Of a DNA stretch of 64,000 nucleotides, positions 17,372 through 25,262 are shown one piece after another (within the stretch, counting starts at the first letter, position 1; the number at the start of each line of letters is the position of its first letter). Below the pieces are notes generated by a model. It was not told the origin of the DNA. It worked only from the letters and a program-made list of their open reading frames with translations, and searched no databases. This DNA is from Streptomyces asoensis (GTDB lineage: Bacteria; Actinomycetota; Actinomycetes; Streptomycetales; Streptomycetaceae). The DNA lies in the NCBI RefSeq assembly GCF_013085465.1, contig NZ_CP049838.1, positions 7,750,001 through 7,814,000 on the forward strand. Direction: 5' to 3'. The translations under genes were made by a program, and so were the position numbers.

Positions 17372-19123
17372 ATGTACCTGCCCCCGCCCGACCTCGTCCG
17401 CAGCCCCCGCACCGGCTACACCCGCGCCCACTGGGAGGCGGCCGCCGACGCGCTGCTCGCCGCCGTGGAGCCGTACGCCACCGAGGATCGCGCTCTCTAC
17501 CACTTTCCCGGCGACCGGCAGAGCTGGTCGGGCCGCCTCTCCGACGGCCTGGAGGGGTACGCGCGCACGTTGCTGCTGGCGGCCTTCCGTCGTGACGAGA
17601 CGGCGCTGGAGCGTTACGCAAGCGGTCTCGCGGCCGGTGTCAGCGGCGTCTGGCCCCGCATCGAGGACCGCGGTCAGCCCCTCGTCGAGGCCGCGTCGAT
17701 CGCCCTCGCGTTGCGACTGACCCGTCCGCTGCTCTGGGACCGCCTCGACGACGGCGTCCGACAGCGCGCCGCGGCCTGGCTCGGAGACGCGCTGACCGCC
17801 GAGGCCTGGCCCTGCAACTGGGAGTTGTTCCCGGTGACGGTAGGCGGTTTCCTGGAGTCCGTCGGTCATGAGCCGGAGGCCTCCCGCAAGGCGATCGACC
17901 GCGGGTTGGAGCGCATCGAGCAGTGGTACGTCGCCGACGGCTGGTACAGCGACGGCGCAGGCCGCGCCTTCGACTACTACAACGGCTGGGCGATGCACCT
18001 CTACCCGGTCCTGCACGCCTGGCTGGCCGACGACCCCGAGCTGCTCACCCTCTACGGCGGCCGGCTCAGGACCCATCTCGACGACTACGCCCGCCTGTTC
18101 GGTGGCGACGGTGCCCCCCTGCACCAGGGCCGTTCCCTCACCTATCGCTTCGCCACCACCGCCCCCCTGTGGCTGGGCGCCCTGACCGGCCACACCCCGC
18201 TTCCTTCCGGCGAGACCCGCCGCCTGGCCTCGGGCGCGCTGAAGTACTTCCTGGAACGCGGTGCGGTCGACGAACACGGTCTGCTGACCCTCGGCTGGCA
18301 CGGCCCCGACGAGTCGGTCCTCCAGGGCTACTCGGGACCGGCCTCCCCCTACTGGGCGAGCAAGGGTTTCCTCGGCCTGCTGCTTCCACCGGAACACGAG
18401 GTGTGGACGGCGACGGAGGAGGCGGGGCCGGTGGAACGGGAGAACGCGGTTACCCCCGTTGCCGCTCCCAACTGGCTGCTTCAGTCGACGAGTTCGGACG
18501 GACTGGTCCGTCTGCACAACCACGGCAGTGAGGACGTCCGCTACGACCCGTACTACACAAGGTTCGCGTACTCCACCGTCACACGGCCGCTGGACGCGCC
18601 ACCGGACAACGTCGTCATGGTCGGCGGCGACCTGCGTCGCGAGGGCATCGTCCCGCTCGGAGTGGGAGAGGACTGGGCGGCCTCCCGGTATGTGCTGAGC
18701 TCCGGCGCCGAAGTCACCAGCCTGGTGGTGGCCGAGGGCGCGGTGGAGGTGCGGGCCCATCTGGTGGCCGGCGCGGAGCCGGGAACGGAAGTGCACATCA
18801 CGGGTTGGGCACCGGTGGAAGGTGGGGACGAGCGGGCGGAGCTGGTGCCCGTGCACGGGTTGGCGGACACGTCCCCCTTGGCGGGTGTGCTGGGCGAAGG
18901 CCCTGCGACTCTCTTCGTCGCGGTGGCCCGCCTCACGGCCGAGCGGGACCCCCTGCCCCTCCGGGAGCTGGTGTCCGTGGAGGTGCAGAGGGTGGATGCC
19001 GACACCGCTCACGGCGCGTACGACCTGAGCGTCCGCCGGCCGACGGGTGCGGAACGCCTCTTCCGCTTCACGGCTTCAAACGGGCTATGCGCAACGTCGT
19101 CGTGGTCGGTGAAGCCCCGGTGA
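17372..19123 (+). CDS. DUF2264 protein (GH154-type, probable uronic-acid glycosidase)
   Basis: A 583-residue cytoplasmic protein of the DUF2264 family, an alpha/alpha-barrel followed by a beta-sandwich. Recognisable segments include NWELFPVTVGGFLESVG, DGWYSDGAGRAFDYYNGWAMHLYPV, HQGRSLTYRFATTAPLW and GYSGPASPYWASKGF. The family has been placed in CAZy GH154, with a beta-glucuronidase member from arabinogalactan degradation. Here it would process glucuronate-containing oligosaccharides released by the neighbouring lyase and esterase, which is inferred. ATG 17372 follows GAAGGA. Its last 56 bp overlap the 3' end of the convergent gene on the other strand. Confidence 0.75.
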   Translation: MYLPPPDLVRSPRTGYTRAHWEAAADALLAAVEPYATEDRALYHFPGDRQSWSGRLSDGLEGYARTLLLAAFRRDETALERYASGLAAGVSGVWPRIEDRGQPLVEAASIALALRLTRPLLWDRLDDGVRQRAAAWLGDALTAEAWPCNWELFPVTVGGFLESVGHEPEASRKAIDRGLERIEQWYVADGWYSDGAGRAFDYYNGWAMHLYPVLHAWLADDPELLTLYGGRLRTHLDDYARLFGGDGAPLHQGRSLTYRFATTAPLWLGALTGHTPLPSGETRRLASGALKYFLERGAVDEHGLLTLGWHGPDESVLQGYSGPASPYWASKGFLGLLLPPEHEVWTATEEAGPVERENAVTPVAAPNWLLQSTSSDGLVRLHNHGSEDVRYDPYYTRFAYSTVTRPLDAPPDNVVMVGGDLRREGIVPLGVGEDWAASRYVLSSGAEVTSLVVAEGAVEVRAHLVAGAEPGTEVHITGWAPVEGGDERAELVPVHGLADTSPLAGVLGEGPATLFVAVARLTAERDPLPLRELVSVEVQRVDADTAHGAYDLSVRRPTGAERLFRFTASNGLCATSSWSVKPR

Positions 19124-20453
19124 GCGCCTTGGCGTAGGACGGCGCCACGGGGGCGTACGCCCAGGTCAGCGTCCCGTCCTTGAGGACCGCGAGGTCGCCG
19201 GTGATGCGGGTGCTCACCACCTTGTCCGGGCTCTGGAACTTGCCGTTCCAGTCGACGAGACGCAGGTGGGTGCCCGTGAAGGTGCCGGTGCAGGTACCGC
19301 TCGCGCACTTGGCGCCCTTGAGGGACTCCCAGGAGACGAGGAGGCGGTCCTTGCCGTACGGGGCGACGTGGACGTTGACGTTCTCCGTGCCGACGGCGCT
19401 GGTGAGGTAGACGGCCTTGCCCGGACCGGAGTTGCGGTTCTTCATGAACGCCAACGCGACCTGGTGGGTGCTCGTCTTCGGTTTCACCGTCCAGCCGCGG
19501 CCGCTGGCGTCGTCCGGGTTCTTCTTGGCCGAGGCGGCGCCGCGGGAGGCGAAGGCGGTTACGTAACGGCCGGTGGACGACTTCACGAGGTCGCCGGTGC
19601 GGCCGGGGAAGGTGCCGCCGCAGTACCCGGCCCAGCACTGCTCGCGCTGCACCACGGGGGCGGTGTCCGGAGCCCCGATCCCGGTCGAGACGAACAGCCC
19701 CGAGCGCCAGTCGTCGAAGCACAGGGAGGTGAAGGCGCCGGACGTCTCGGCGTGCAGGGCGATGCCCTCGTTGTGGCTGCAACCCCAGCTCCAGCCCCCG
19801 GTGAGCTTCGCCCCCTTGGCACTCAGGTACGCCATCTTGTCCCCGTAGTGGCCGTCGGCGAAGCCGCCGGCTCCGTGCACGACGAAGTAGGCGCCGTACT
19901 TCGTGCCGTTCCAGGTGAGTTGCCCGTCGAGCAGCGGCGCGGTGTCGTGGGAAGCGGTTCCGGTGAGTTTCGTGAGGAAGGTCCGCTTGCCACTCGTGTA
20001 GCGGACGATCGCGGCCGCCGTCTCCTTCCACTTGTTCGTGTCGGCGACCCGAGTGAGCAGTGCGAAGCCGTCGTTGTGCGCGACCAGGCCGCCGACCTCC
20101 TTGACGCCCTTGACGACCGTGTCGGCGCCCGACCGCTTCCCGGCGGCGGTGAGCGGGGTGACGTGGACGCCGTCCGCTGCGGGCCAGGCGACGCGGAGCG
20201 TGCCGTTCGGGGCCACCGCGGTCGCCGTCCGCGTCCACTCCCGGGTGTTGTTGTAACCGGCAGACAGGTAAGGGAACTTGGCGGCGAGCGTGACGGCAGT
20301 GGTGGTGGGGGCGAGGTTCGGGGAGGTCGTCGCGGCCCCGGCGGTGCCCCACCAGGCGCCGGCGAGCACCCCGGCAGCCGCGAGGGCGCCGATCGCGGGC
20401 TTGCGGGCCGCGCGCATACGGCGGTGGCGCGTCGTGCGTCGTGCAGATGTCAT
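19068..20453 (-). CDS. Secreted protein of unknown function
   Basis: A 461-residue protein with an Arg-rich N-region and a signal/anchor segment (AIGALAAAGVLAGAWWGTAGAA, about 20-41). The remainder has short repeated strands typical of a beta-propeller (YTSGKRTFLTKLTGTAS, GGWSWGCSHNEGIALH, FTSLCFDDWRSGLFVST) and several paired cysteines (GC, LCFDD, QCWAGYC, KCASGTC), consistent with an extracellular disulfide-bonded fold. I recognise no enzyme family. It overlaps the convergent DUF2264 gene by 56 bp at its C-terminus. Its neighbourhood suggests a sugar-binding or polysaccharide role. ATG 20453 lacks a clear ribosome binding site; ATG 20417 is an alternative. Confidence 0.7.
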   Translation of the reverse strand: MTSARRTTRHRRMRAARKPAIGALAAAGVLAGAWWGTAGAATTSPNLAPTTTAVTLAAKFPYLSAGYNNTREWTRTATAVAPNGTLRVAWPAADGVHVTPLTAAGKRSGADTVVKGVKEVGGLVAHNDGFALLTRVADTNKWKETAAAIVRYTSGKRTFLTKLTGTASHDTAPLLDGQLTWNGTKYGAYFVVHGAGGFADGHYGDKMAYLSAKGAKLTGGWSWGCSHNEGIALHAETSGAFTSLCFDDWRSGLFVSTGIGAPDTAPVVQREQCWAGYCGGTFPGRTGDLVKSSTGRYVTAFASRGAASAKKNPDDASGRGWTVKPKTSTHQVALAFMKNRNSGPGKAVYLTSAVGTENVNVHVAPYGKDRLLVSWESLKGAKCASGTCTGTFTGTHLRLVDWNGKFQSPDKVVSTRITGDLAVLKDGTLTWAYAPVAPSYAKALTGASPTTTTLRIARLKP

Positions 20454-20552
20454 GGCCAGTGGTCGCCGCCGGGCAGGAAAAGGTTGCCGTGCCGGGTGGG
20501 TACGGAGGGAACTGCTGTGGCGGGTGTGGTCAGGGTGACCTGGAACCGAGTC

Positions 20553-20593
20553 GGCTCGGTGGACGTGGCTCGGTGGACGTGGCTCGGTCGGCG
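20553..20593. repeat. 14-bp tandem repeat upstream of the VOC gene
   Basis: GGCTCGGTGGACGT occurs twice in tandem (20553-20566, 20567-20580) followed by a degenerate third copy. It lies in the 214-bp gap between the secreted protein (minus strand) and the VOC protein (plus strand). Confidence 0.7.
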
Positions 20594-20667
20594 CGTCTCG
20601 GTGAGTGCGTGCTGATGGAGGGGATTCTCCGTTGCACTGCGTGAACGGAGTGCAGAAGAATCCGCGT

Positions 20668-21039
20668 ATGACTTCTGTACTCCGTCACGTGACGATCGAC
20701 AGCTCCGATGCCTACGCGCTCGGCACCTTCTGGTCCGAGGCGCTCGGCCAGCCTCTCCACGAGGACGACAAGCCGGGCGACGAGGAGGCGTTGATCGAGG
20801 GCGCGGGCATGCTCTTCGTCACGGTCCCGGAGGCCAAGAGCAGGAAGAACCGCATTCATTTCGACCTCCAGCCGCAGGACCGTACCCGCGAGGAGGAGGT
20901 CGAGCGTCTGCTCGCGCTCGGCGCCACACTGGTCGACGACCGCCGTAGGCCCGACGGCACGGGGTGGGCGGTCCTCGCGGATCCGGAGGGGAACGAGTTC
21001 TGCGTGGAGCGCAGCGCGGGAGAGCGGGCCGCAGGCTGA
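20668..21039 (+). CDS. VOC-family (glyoxalase-like) protein
   Basis: A 123-residue single-domain VOC protein: one pair of beta-alpha-beta-beta-beta units with LRHVTIDSSD at the start, FWSEALG, RIHFDLQPQDRTREEEVERLLALGA in the middle and WAVLADPEGNEFCV at the end. The usual metal-ligand positions (His in LRHVTI and in IHFDL, Glu in NEFCV) are present. The family includes glyoxalases, dioxygenases and resistance proteins; no substrate can be assigned. I chose ATG 20668 because the reading frame upstream (from 20605) is not conserved-looking, though the ribosome binding site is weak. Confidence 0.75.
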   Translation: MTSVLRHVTIDSSDAYALGTFWSEALGQPLHEDDKPGDEEALIEGAGMLFVTVPEAKSRKNRIHFDLQPQDRTREEEVERLLALGATLVDDRRRPDGTGWAVLADPEGNEFCVERSAGERAAG

Positions 21040-21111
21040 GGCGGCGGCCACAGGGCACGACACGCACGGGCCGGCAGCCACCTGTCCAGCAGGGCGCCGG
21101 TGAAGAAGAAT

Positions 21112-21181
21112 CCGCCGGAAACAGTTCGCCGGCAAGGTCGCCGGAAACAGTCTGACGGAAGCAGCTCAGCGGGAACAGTTC
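21112..21181. repeat. Degenerate 13-14-bp tandem repeat with GGAAACAGT core
   Basis: Five imperfect copies of GCCGGAAACAGTTC run head to tail between the VOC gene and the PEP-mutase-like gene, at 21112, 21126, 21139, 21153 and 21167. Copies 1 and 3 are the best preserved. Confidence 0.65.
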
Positions 21182-21205
21182 GGCGGAGGCCGAAAGGACG
21201 CGCCC

Positions 21206-21211
21206 CTAGCG
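21206..21211 (+). promoter_or_regulatory. Possible -10 element for a leaderless transcript
   Basis: TAGCGT lies 9 bp upstream of ATG 21220, the distance seen in leaderless Streptomyces transcripts, and no ribosome binding site is well placed for that ATG. It is a visual match only. Confidence 0.35.
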
Positions 21212-21219
21212 TGGACCGT

Positions 21220-22041
21220 ATGCGTGCACACAGGGCGACCTCGAACCCCTTCGCCGACCTTCACCGCGCCGATACCCCCCTCCTCCTGCCCAACGCCTGG
21301 GACCATGCCTCCGCGATGGCCATGGCGGGAAAAGGCTTCCGGGCGATCGGCACCACGAGTCTCGCGGTGGCGGCGGCCGTGGGGCTGCCGGACGGTGCGT
21401 CGGCGACTCGCGACGAAACCCTACGGCTCGCGCTGGTTCTGGGTTCACAACCGTTTCTCCTGTCTGTCGACGCGGAAAGCGGTTTCAGCGACGATCCCGA
21501 CGAGGTGGGCGAGTTCGCCCGTCAGCTTGTGGCGGTGGGCGCGGTCGGTATCAACCTGGAGGATGCCCTGGGGTCGGCCGACCGGCACGCAGCGAAGATC
21601 GCCGCGGTCAAGGCTGCCGCGCCAGGCCTCTTCGTCAACGCCCGTACGGACACGTACTGGCTCGGTGAACACGGCGGCGGACATGGCGAACACGGCGTAC
21701 GCGGTGGAGCCGAAACGCTGTCCCGCCTCGACGCCTATCAACAGGCGGGCGCGGACGGGGCCTTCGTTCCGGGGCTGACCGATGCGCGCGAGATCGCCGC
21801 GCTCGTCGCACGACTGGACGTTCCCCTCAACATCCTCTACTCGCCGACCGGCCCCACGGTCCCCCAACTCGGCGATCTGGGGGTGAGCCGCATCAGCCTC
21901 GGCTCGTTTCTGTACCGGCGAGCGATGGGCGCGGCGCTCGACGCGCTGGACGAGGTCCGTGAGGGACGTAAGCCAGGTGGTCGTACGCCGACGTACGAGG
22001 ACATACAGAAAACGGGCGCTGACGTGGCACGCCACGTCTGA
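21220..22041 (+). CDS. Isocitrate lyase/PEP mutase superfamily protein
   Basis: A 273-residue TIM-barrel protein of the PEP mutase/methylisocitrate lyase group. Visible signatures are LLLPNAWDHASAMAMAGKGFRAIGTTSLAVAA, the metal-binding VDAESGF (Asp-Ala-Glu) and GINLEDALG, NARTDTYW, and a C-terminal VSRISLGSFLYRRAMGAALDAL. The KKCGH catalytic loop of true isocitrate lyases is not seen. Such proteins may act as oxaloacetate hydrolases, C-C lyases or phosphonate enzymes. It ends 5 bp before the convergent TetR gene. GTG 21211 is an in-frame alternative start. Confidence 0.8.
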   Translation: MRAHRATSNPFADLHRADTPLLLPNAWDHASAMAMAGKGFRAIGTTSLAVAAAVGLPDGASATRDETLRLALVLGSQPFLLSVDAESGFSDDPDEVGEFARQLVAVGAVGINLEDALGSADRHAAKIAAVKAAAPGLFVNARTDTYWLGEHGGGHGEHGVRGGAETLSRLDAYQQAGADGAFVPGLTDAREIAALVARLDVPLNILYSPTGPTVPQLGDLGVSRISLGSFLYRRAMGAALDALDEVREGRKPGGRTPTYEDIQKTGADVARHV

Positions 22042-22046
22042 CGGCG

Positions 22047-22652
22047 TCAGCTGTCGGCGCCGCCGGTGTCGGTCTCCCGCGGCCAGTGGGTCAGGGCCAT
22101 GTGCAGGGCGTCGATCGCCTTGTCCCACGACCGCTGCACGTCCCGGGGCGCACCGAAGCCGCCGGCGGCCTCCAGCGTGCAGTACCCGTGAAAGGTGCTG
22201 CGCAACAGACGGACGGCGTCGGTGAGGTCGGGTTCGTCGAGGTCGTAGGCGCGGAGCATCCCGTAGGTGATCTCGGCGGTCCGGCGCGGAGCGGGGGACT
22301 CGGCGGCCAGTTCTCGGTCGATCCCCTGGTCGATCTGGATCTGGGTGGCGGCGTACCGGCCCGGGTGCCGGAGGGCGTACTCCCGATACGCCCCGGCGAA
22401 GGCGACCAGCGCATCCTTGCCGGCGAGGCCCACGACGGCCACGGCGATCCGGTCGATCATCTCGCCGCCGACCAGCAGCGCGAGCCTTGTCCGTAGTTCC
22501 CGGAGGTTCCTGACGTGCGAGTACAGGCTCGCGTCCTTGACTCCGAACCGTCGGGCCAGCGCCGAAATGCTGACGTTGTCGAAACCGACCTCGTCGGCCA
22601 GCTCCGCGGCGGCTTCGACGAGGCGGTCGGTGGTCAGGCCGACTCGTGGCAT
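22047..22652 (-). CDS. TetR-family regulator
   Basis: A 201-residue repressor-type protein. The N-terminal helix-turn-helix spans about residues 8-50 (LVEAAAELADEVGFDNVSIS, ALARRFGVKDASLYSHVRNL), and the C-terminal ligand domain matches the TetR C-terminal type with ALRHPGRYAATQ and a final HMALTHW. The start at ATG 22652 is preceded by AAGGCGG. It is divergent from the Vat-like acetyltransferase with a 366-bp gap, so it may regulate that gene or itself. Confidence 0.85.
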   Translation of the reverse strand: MPRVGLTTDRLVEAAAELADEVGFDNVSISALARRFGVKDASLYSHVRNLRELRTRLALLVGGEMIDRIAVAVVGLAGKDALVAFAGAYREYALRHPGRYAATQIQIDQGIDRELAAESPAPRRTAEITYGMLRAYDLDEPDLTDAVRLLRSTFHGYCTLEAAGGFGAPRDVQRSWDKAIDALHMALTHWPRETDTGGADS

Positions 22653-23018
22653 GGGGACCGCCTTGTGTGCGCTCGGACCTGGACGTATCAGGCAGGATCC
22701 TAAGGGTTTCGCAGGTGGGACAGCGGACGGCGGGTGGAGACGGCGGGCGGGGGCTCCACCGTGGAGTTGAGCCCGGGGCGCCCTGGAACCACTCGTAAAG
22801 GCTTTCCTGCTTCGATCCAACTCATGTTGTCCGGGCCCGGGGCCGGGGCCGAACTCCGCGCACCTGCTGTGCCCGGCCAGGAAATGACGGGCACCGAACG
22901 GCATGGGCTGGCAACATGATCGGCACACGGACCCCGGCGCCCACCCCCAGAACCCACCCCCGAAGCCCAGCGTCCCAGACCCGGGTCGTCGGCCCTCGAG
23001 CCCACAAGGACACATCGC
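22653..23018. other. Divergent intergenic region between TetR and Vat-like genes
   Basis: This 366-bp gap holds no convincing gene. An AAAGGCTTTCC sequence near 22798-22808 and an AT-richer patch around 22800-22830 could mark promoters or an operator, but no clear -35/-10 pair stands out. Confidence 0.4.
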
Positions 23019-23738
23019 ATGCCTGTGCCCGCCGACCCCACCGTCCTGCACCCCATGCCCGAGCAACCACGGGTCGTGCTGCTCAGGGCGCTGGTGAAGT
23101 CCCCGCTGATCGAAGTCGGGGAGTACACGTACTACGACGATCCCGAAGACGCCACCGCGTTCGAGACGCGCAACGTGCTCTACCACTACGGTCCGGAGAA
23201 GCTGGTCATCGGCAGGTTCTGCGCGCTGGGAACCGGAGTGCGGTTCCTCATGAACGGCGCCAACCACCGCATGGACGGCCCCTCCACCTTCCCCTTCCCC
23301 ACCATGGGCGGTTCCTGGTCCGAGCACTTCGACCTGCTCACCGGCCTGCCGAACCGCGGGGACACCGTGGTCGGCAACGACGTGTGGTTCGGTTACGGCA
23401 CGACGGTGATGCCCGGCGTCCGGATCGGACACGGCGCGATCATCGGCGCCGGGTCCGTGGTCACCGCCGACGTGCCGGACTACGGGATCGTCGGCGGCAA
23501 CCCGGCCCGTCTCATCCGCACCCGCTACAGCGAAACGGACGTCGCCCGGCTGCTGGCGGTCGCCTGGTGGGACTGGCCCGCCGAGCTCATCACCGACCAG
23601 GTACGGACGATCATGTCCGGCAGCGTCGACGACCTGGAAGCCGCCGCGCCGAGCTCCGCAGCCCCGCACACGGCTTCCCCGGAAACCGCTTCCCCGGAAA
23701 CAGCTTTCCCGGACATATCCACACGAGGGCCTGCCTAG
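23019..23738 (+). CDS. Vat-like xenobiotic acetyltransferase (left-handed beta-helix)
   Basis: A 239-residue CatB/Vat-type acetyltransferase. It shows the family's FCALGTGVRFLMNGANHRMDG segment with the catalytic His equivalent, then hexapeptide repeats (VVGNDVWFGYGTTVMPGVRIGHGAIIGAGSVVTADVPDYGIVGGNPARLI). These enzymes acetylate streptogramin A or chloramphenicol from acetyl-CoA in the cytoplasm; many chromosomal members are uncharacterised. The protein is about 25 residues longer than usual, with a Pro/Ala-rich tail containing the repeat ASPETASPETAFPD. ATG 23019 is preceded by AAGGA. A divergent TetR gene lies upstream. Confidence 0.8.
   Translation: MPVPADPTVLHPMPEQPRVVLLRALVKSPLIEVGEYTYYDDPEDATAFETRNVLYHYGPEKLVIGRFCALGTGVRFLMNGANHRMDGPSTFPFPTMGGSWSEHFDLLTGLPNRGDTVVGNDVWFGYGTTVMPGVRIGHGAIIGAGSVVTADVPDYGIVGGNPARLIRTRYSETDVARLLAVAWWDWPAELITDQVRTIMSGSVDDLEAAAPSSAAPHTASPETASPETAFPDISTRGPA
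23681..23713 (+). repeat. 15-bp tandem repeat at the 3' end of the Vat-like gene
   Basis: GCTTCCCCGGAAACC is followed by the same unit ending in A and then by a shortened GCTTTCCCGG copy. They encode the ASPET repeats of the C-terminal tail. Confidence 0.7.
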
Positions 23739-23817
23739 CCCCCGCCGGGCGCCTGCGCGGAAACTCCGGCGCAGGACCCGGCGGAGACGTACTCGCGGAC
23801 GTGGACGAGGACGAGAA

Positions 23818-25143
23818 TCAGCTGATCGGCGCGTACAGCACGCCCAGCTTGTCCACCTCGTCGCCCGCGCGGCCCGTGAACCCGACGATCTGCCAGCCCG
23901 ACGGGGCCGTGAAGGTGATGGCGTCGCTCGTCGCCGTGCCCGAGGACAGTGTGCGGCTCTTGTCGGTCGTGAACGCCGCCGAGAAAATCCGGGTACGACC
24001 GTCCTGACCCTGTGTCAGCTTCACCGACGTGAGGTGTTCGCCCGTCGCCAGCGTCAGTGATGTCGCCGTGCCGCCCGTGCCGCCGTGGGTGAGGGTCGTA
24101 CCGCCGTCGTGGGCCAGCGCCACCGCGTCGAGGCGGGTGCCACCCCGCAGGGTCAGCGTGCGAGGGGCCGGGGTGGCGGGCAGGTCGTCCGCGTCGTTGA
24201 ACGCGGTACCGTGCGGGCCGCCGAAGAAGTCACCGGCCCGCAACGCCGAGTTGAGGGTGTAGGAAAAGTCGACCGTGTGCGGGAAGTGGTCCGACAGGTT
24301 GCCGCCGGCGGAGTCCAGGAACGACGCCCACTCGTTGTTGTAACGGGTTGCGTTCAGGCTCAGGAGCCTGCTGCCCCGGTAGAAGACCTTGTCCACGACC
24401 TCGCAGTCGTTGGTCGGCGCGGTCGTCGGGCACAGCAGCGCGTCCGTGCCCTGCGTGGGCCGCGTTCCGCCCTTCACCCGCTGTACCCACGCGTCCGTCA
24501 GGCCGTTCTCGTCGACGAGGGTGCGGATGTTGTCCCCGGCGCGGGTGTAGCGCGTGTTGGTGTCACCCATCACGAGCACCGCGTTGCCGGACGAGTTCGC
24601 CTGGATGAAGTCCGACAGCTGCTCGATGTTGGCGCGGCGGGCGGCCAGTGCGTCGTCCGAGTCGTCCGCGTTGGTGTGCACGTTGTAGAGGTCCACGAAG
24701 ACGCCCTCGGCCAACCGGACCCGGGACAGCGTGAAACCCTTGGGCGTCAGGCAGTTGGTTCCCGTGCAGTCGCTCCAGCGCACCCGCTCGAAGTCCTCGA
24801 AGGCGTAGTCCGAGAGGGTGTTGAGGCCGTCGCCTATGCCCGCGCCGCCACTGGTCGCGGTGCGGTACGGGTGGTTGTCCCCCGCGTAGAGCGCCGCGTG
24901 GTAGTTGAAGTCCTCCTGGACGTTGATGATGTCGTACGCCGCCAACCGCGGTGAGATCAGGGGGGTGTTGGTCGCCGGGTGGCCGGAGCTGAGGCCCTCG
25001 GGCAGACCCGCGACGTTGTACGTCAGGACGTTGAAGGTGCCGGACGTGGCGGCGGTGGCCGCCTGGGCGGGGGCTGCGGCGGTCGCGGTGAGGCCGGTCA
25101 GGGCCAGGACGCCGGCCGCCAGGGTGCCGATGAGTCGTCTCAT
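23818..25143 (-). CDS. Secreted sphingomyelinase-like phosphodiesterase with lectin-like tail
   Basis: A 441-residue secreted protein. A Sec signal (LIGTLAAGVLALTGLTATAAAPAQA) precedes an endonuclease/exonuclease/phosphatase domain (about 38-290) with the metal- and base-bearing motifs NVQEDF, LYNVHTNAD, VMGDTNTR and LSDHFPHTVDF, as in bacterial neutral sphingomyelinases. Residues about 300-441 resemble a jacalin-type lectin domain (GTRLDAVALAHDGGTTLTHGG, WQIVGFTGRAGDEVDKLGVLYAP). It would hydrolyse phospholipids or other phosphodiesters outside the cell, possibly targeted by the lectin part. ATG 25143 has GGAG 10 nt upstream. Confidence 0.82.
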   Translation of the reverse strand: MRRLIGTLAAGVLALTGLTATAAAPAQAATAATSGTFNVLTYNVAGLPEGLSSGHPATNTPLISPRLAAYDIINVQEDFNYHAALYAGDNHPYRTATSGGAGIGDGLNTLSDYAFEDFERVRWSDCTGTNCLTPKGFTLSRVRLAEGVFVDLYNVHTNADDSDDALAARRANIEQLSDFIQANSSGNAVLVMGDTNTRYTRAGDNIRTLVDENGLTDAWVQRVKGGTRPTQGTDALLCPTTAPTNDCEVVDKVFYRGSRLLSLNATRYNNEWASFLDSAGGNLSDHFPHTVDFSYTLNSALRAGDFFGGPHGTAFNDADDLPATPAPRTLTLRGGTRLDAVALAHDGGTTLTHGGTGGTATSLTLATGEHLTSVKLTQGQDGRTRIFSAAFTTDKSRTLSSGTATSDAITFTAPSGWQIVGFTGRAGDEVDKLGVLYAPIS

Positions 25144-25262
25144 GTGAGGGTGTCTCCGGTGGGGGAAGAGCGGCGAAGGAGCTGAACAAAGCTCAGATTG
25201 GGGCCGTCCGGAGTGACGCACAAGGGCTGTCGAGGAAACAGTGAGTGCGGAAGAGAAAACGC

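Noticed and set aside
15836..19012. 1058-codon minus-strand frame across PL4, CE12 and DUF2264 genes
   Set aside because: It runs antisense through three well-identified genes and reads as low-complexity sequence.
21103..21219. N-terminal extension of the PEP-mutase-like protein to 21100
   Set aside because: The upstream frame runs through the 13-14-bp repeats and is Arg/Gly-rich; the family homology begins after ATG 21220.
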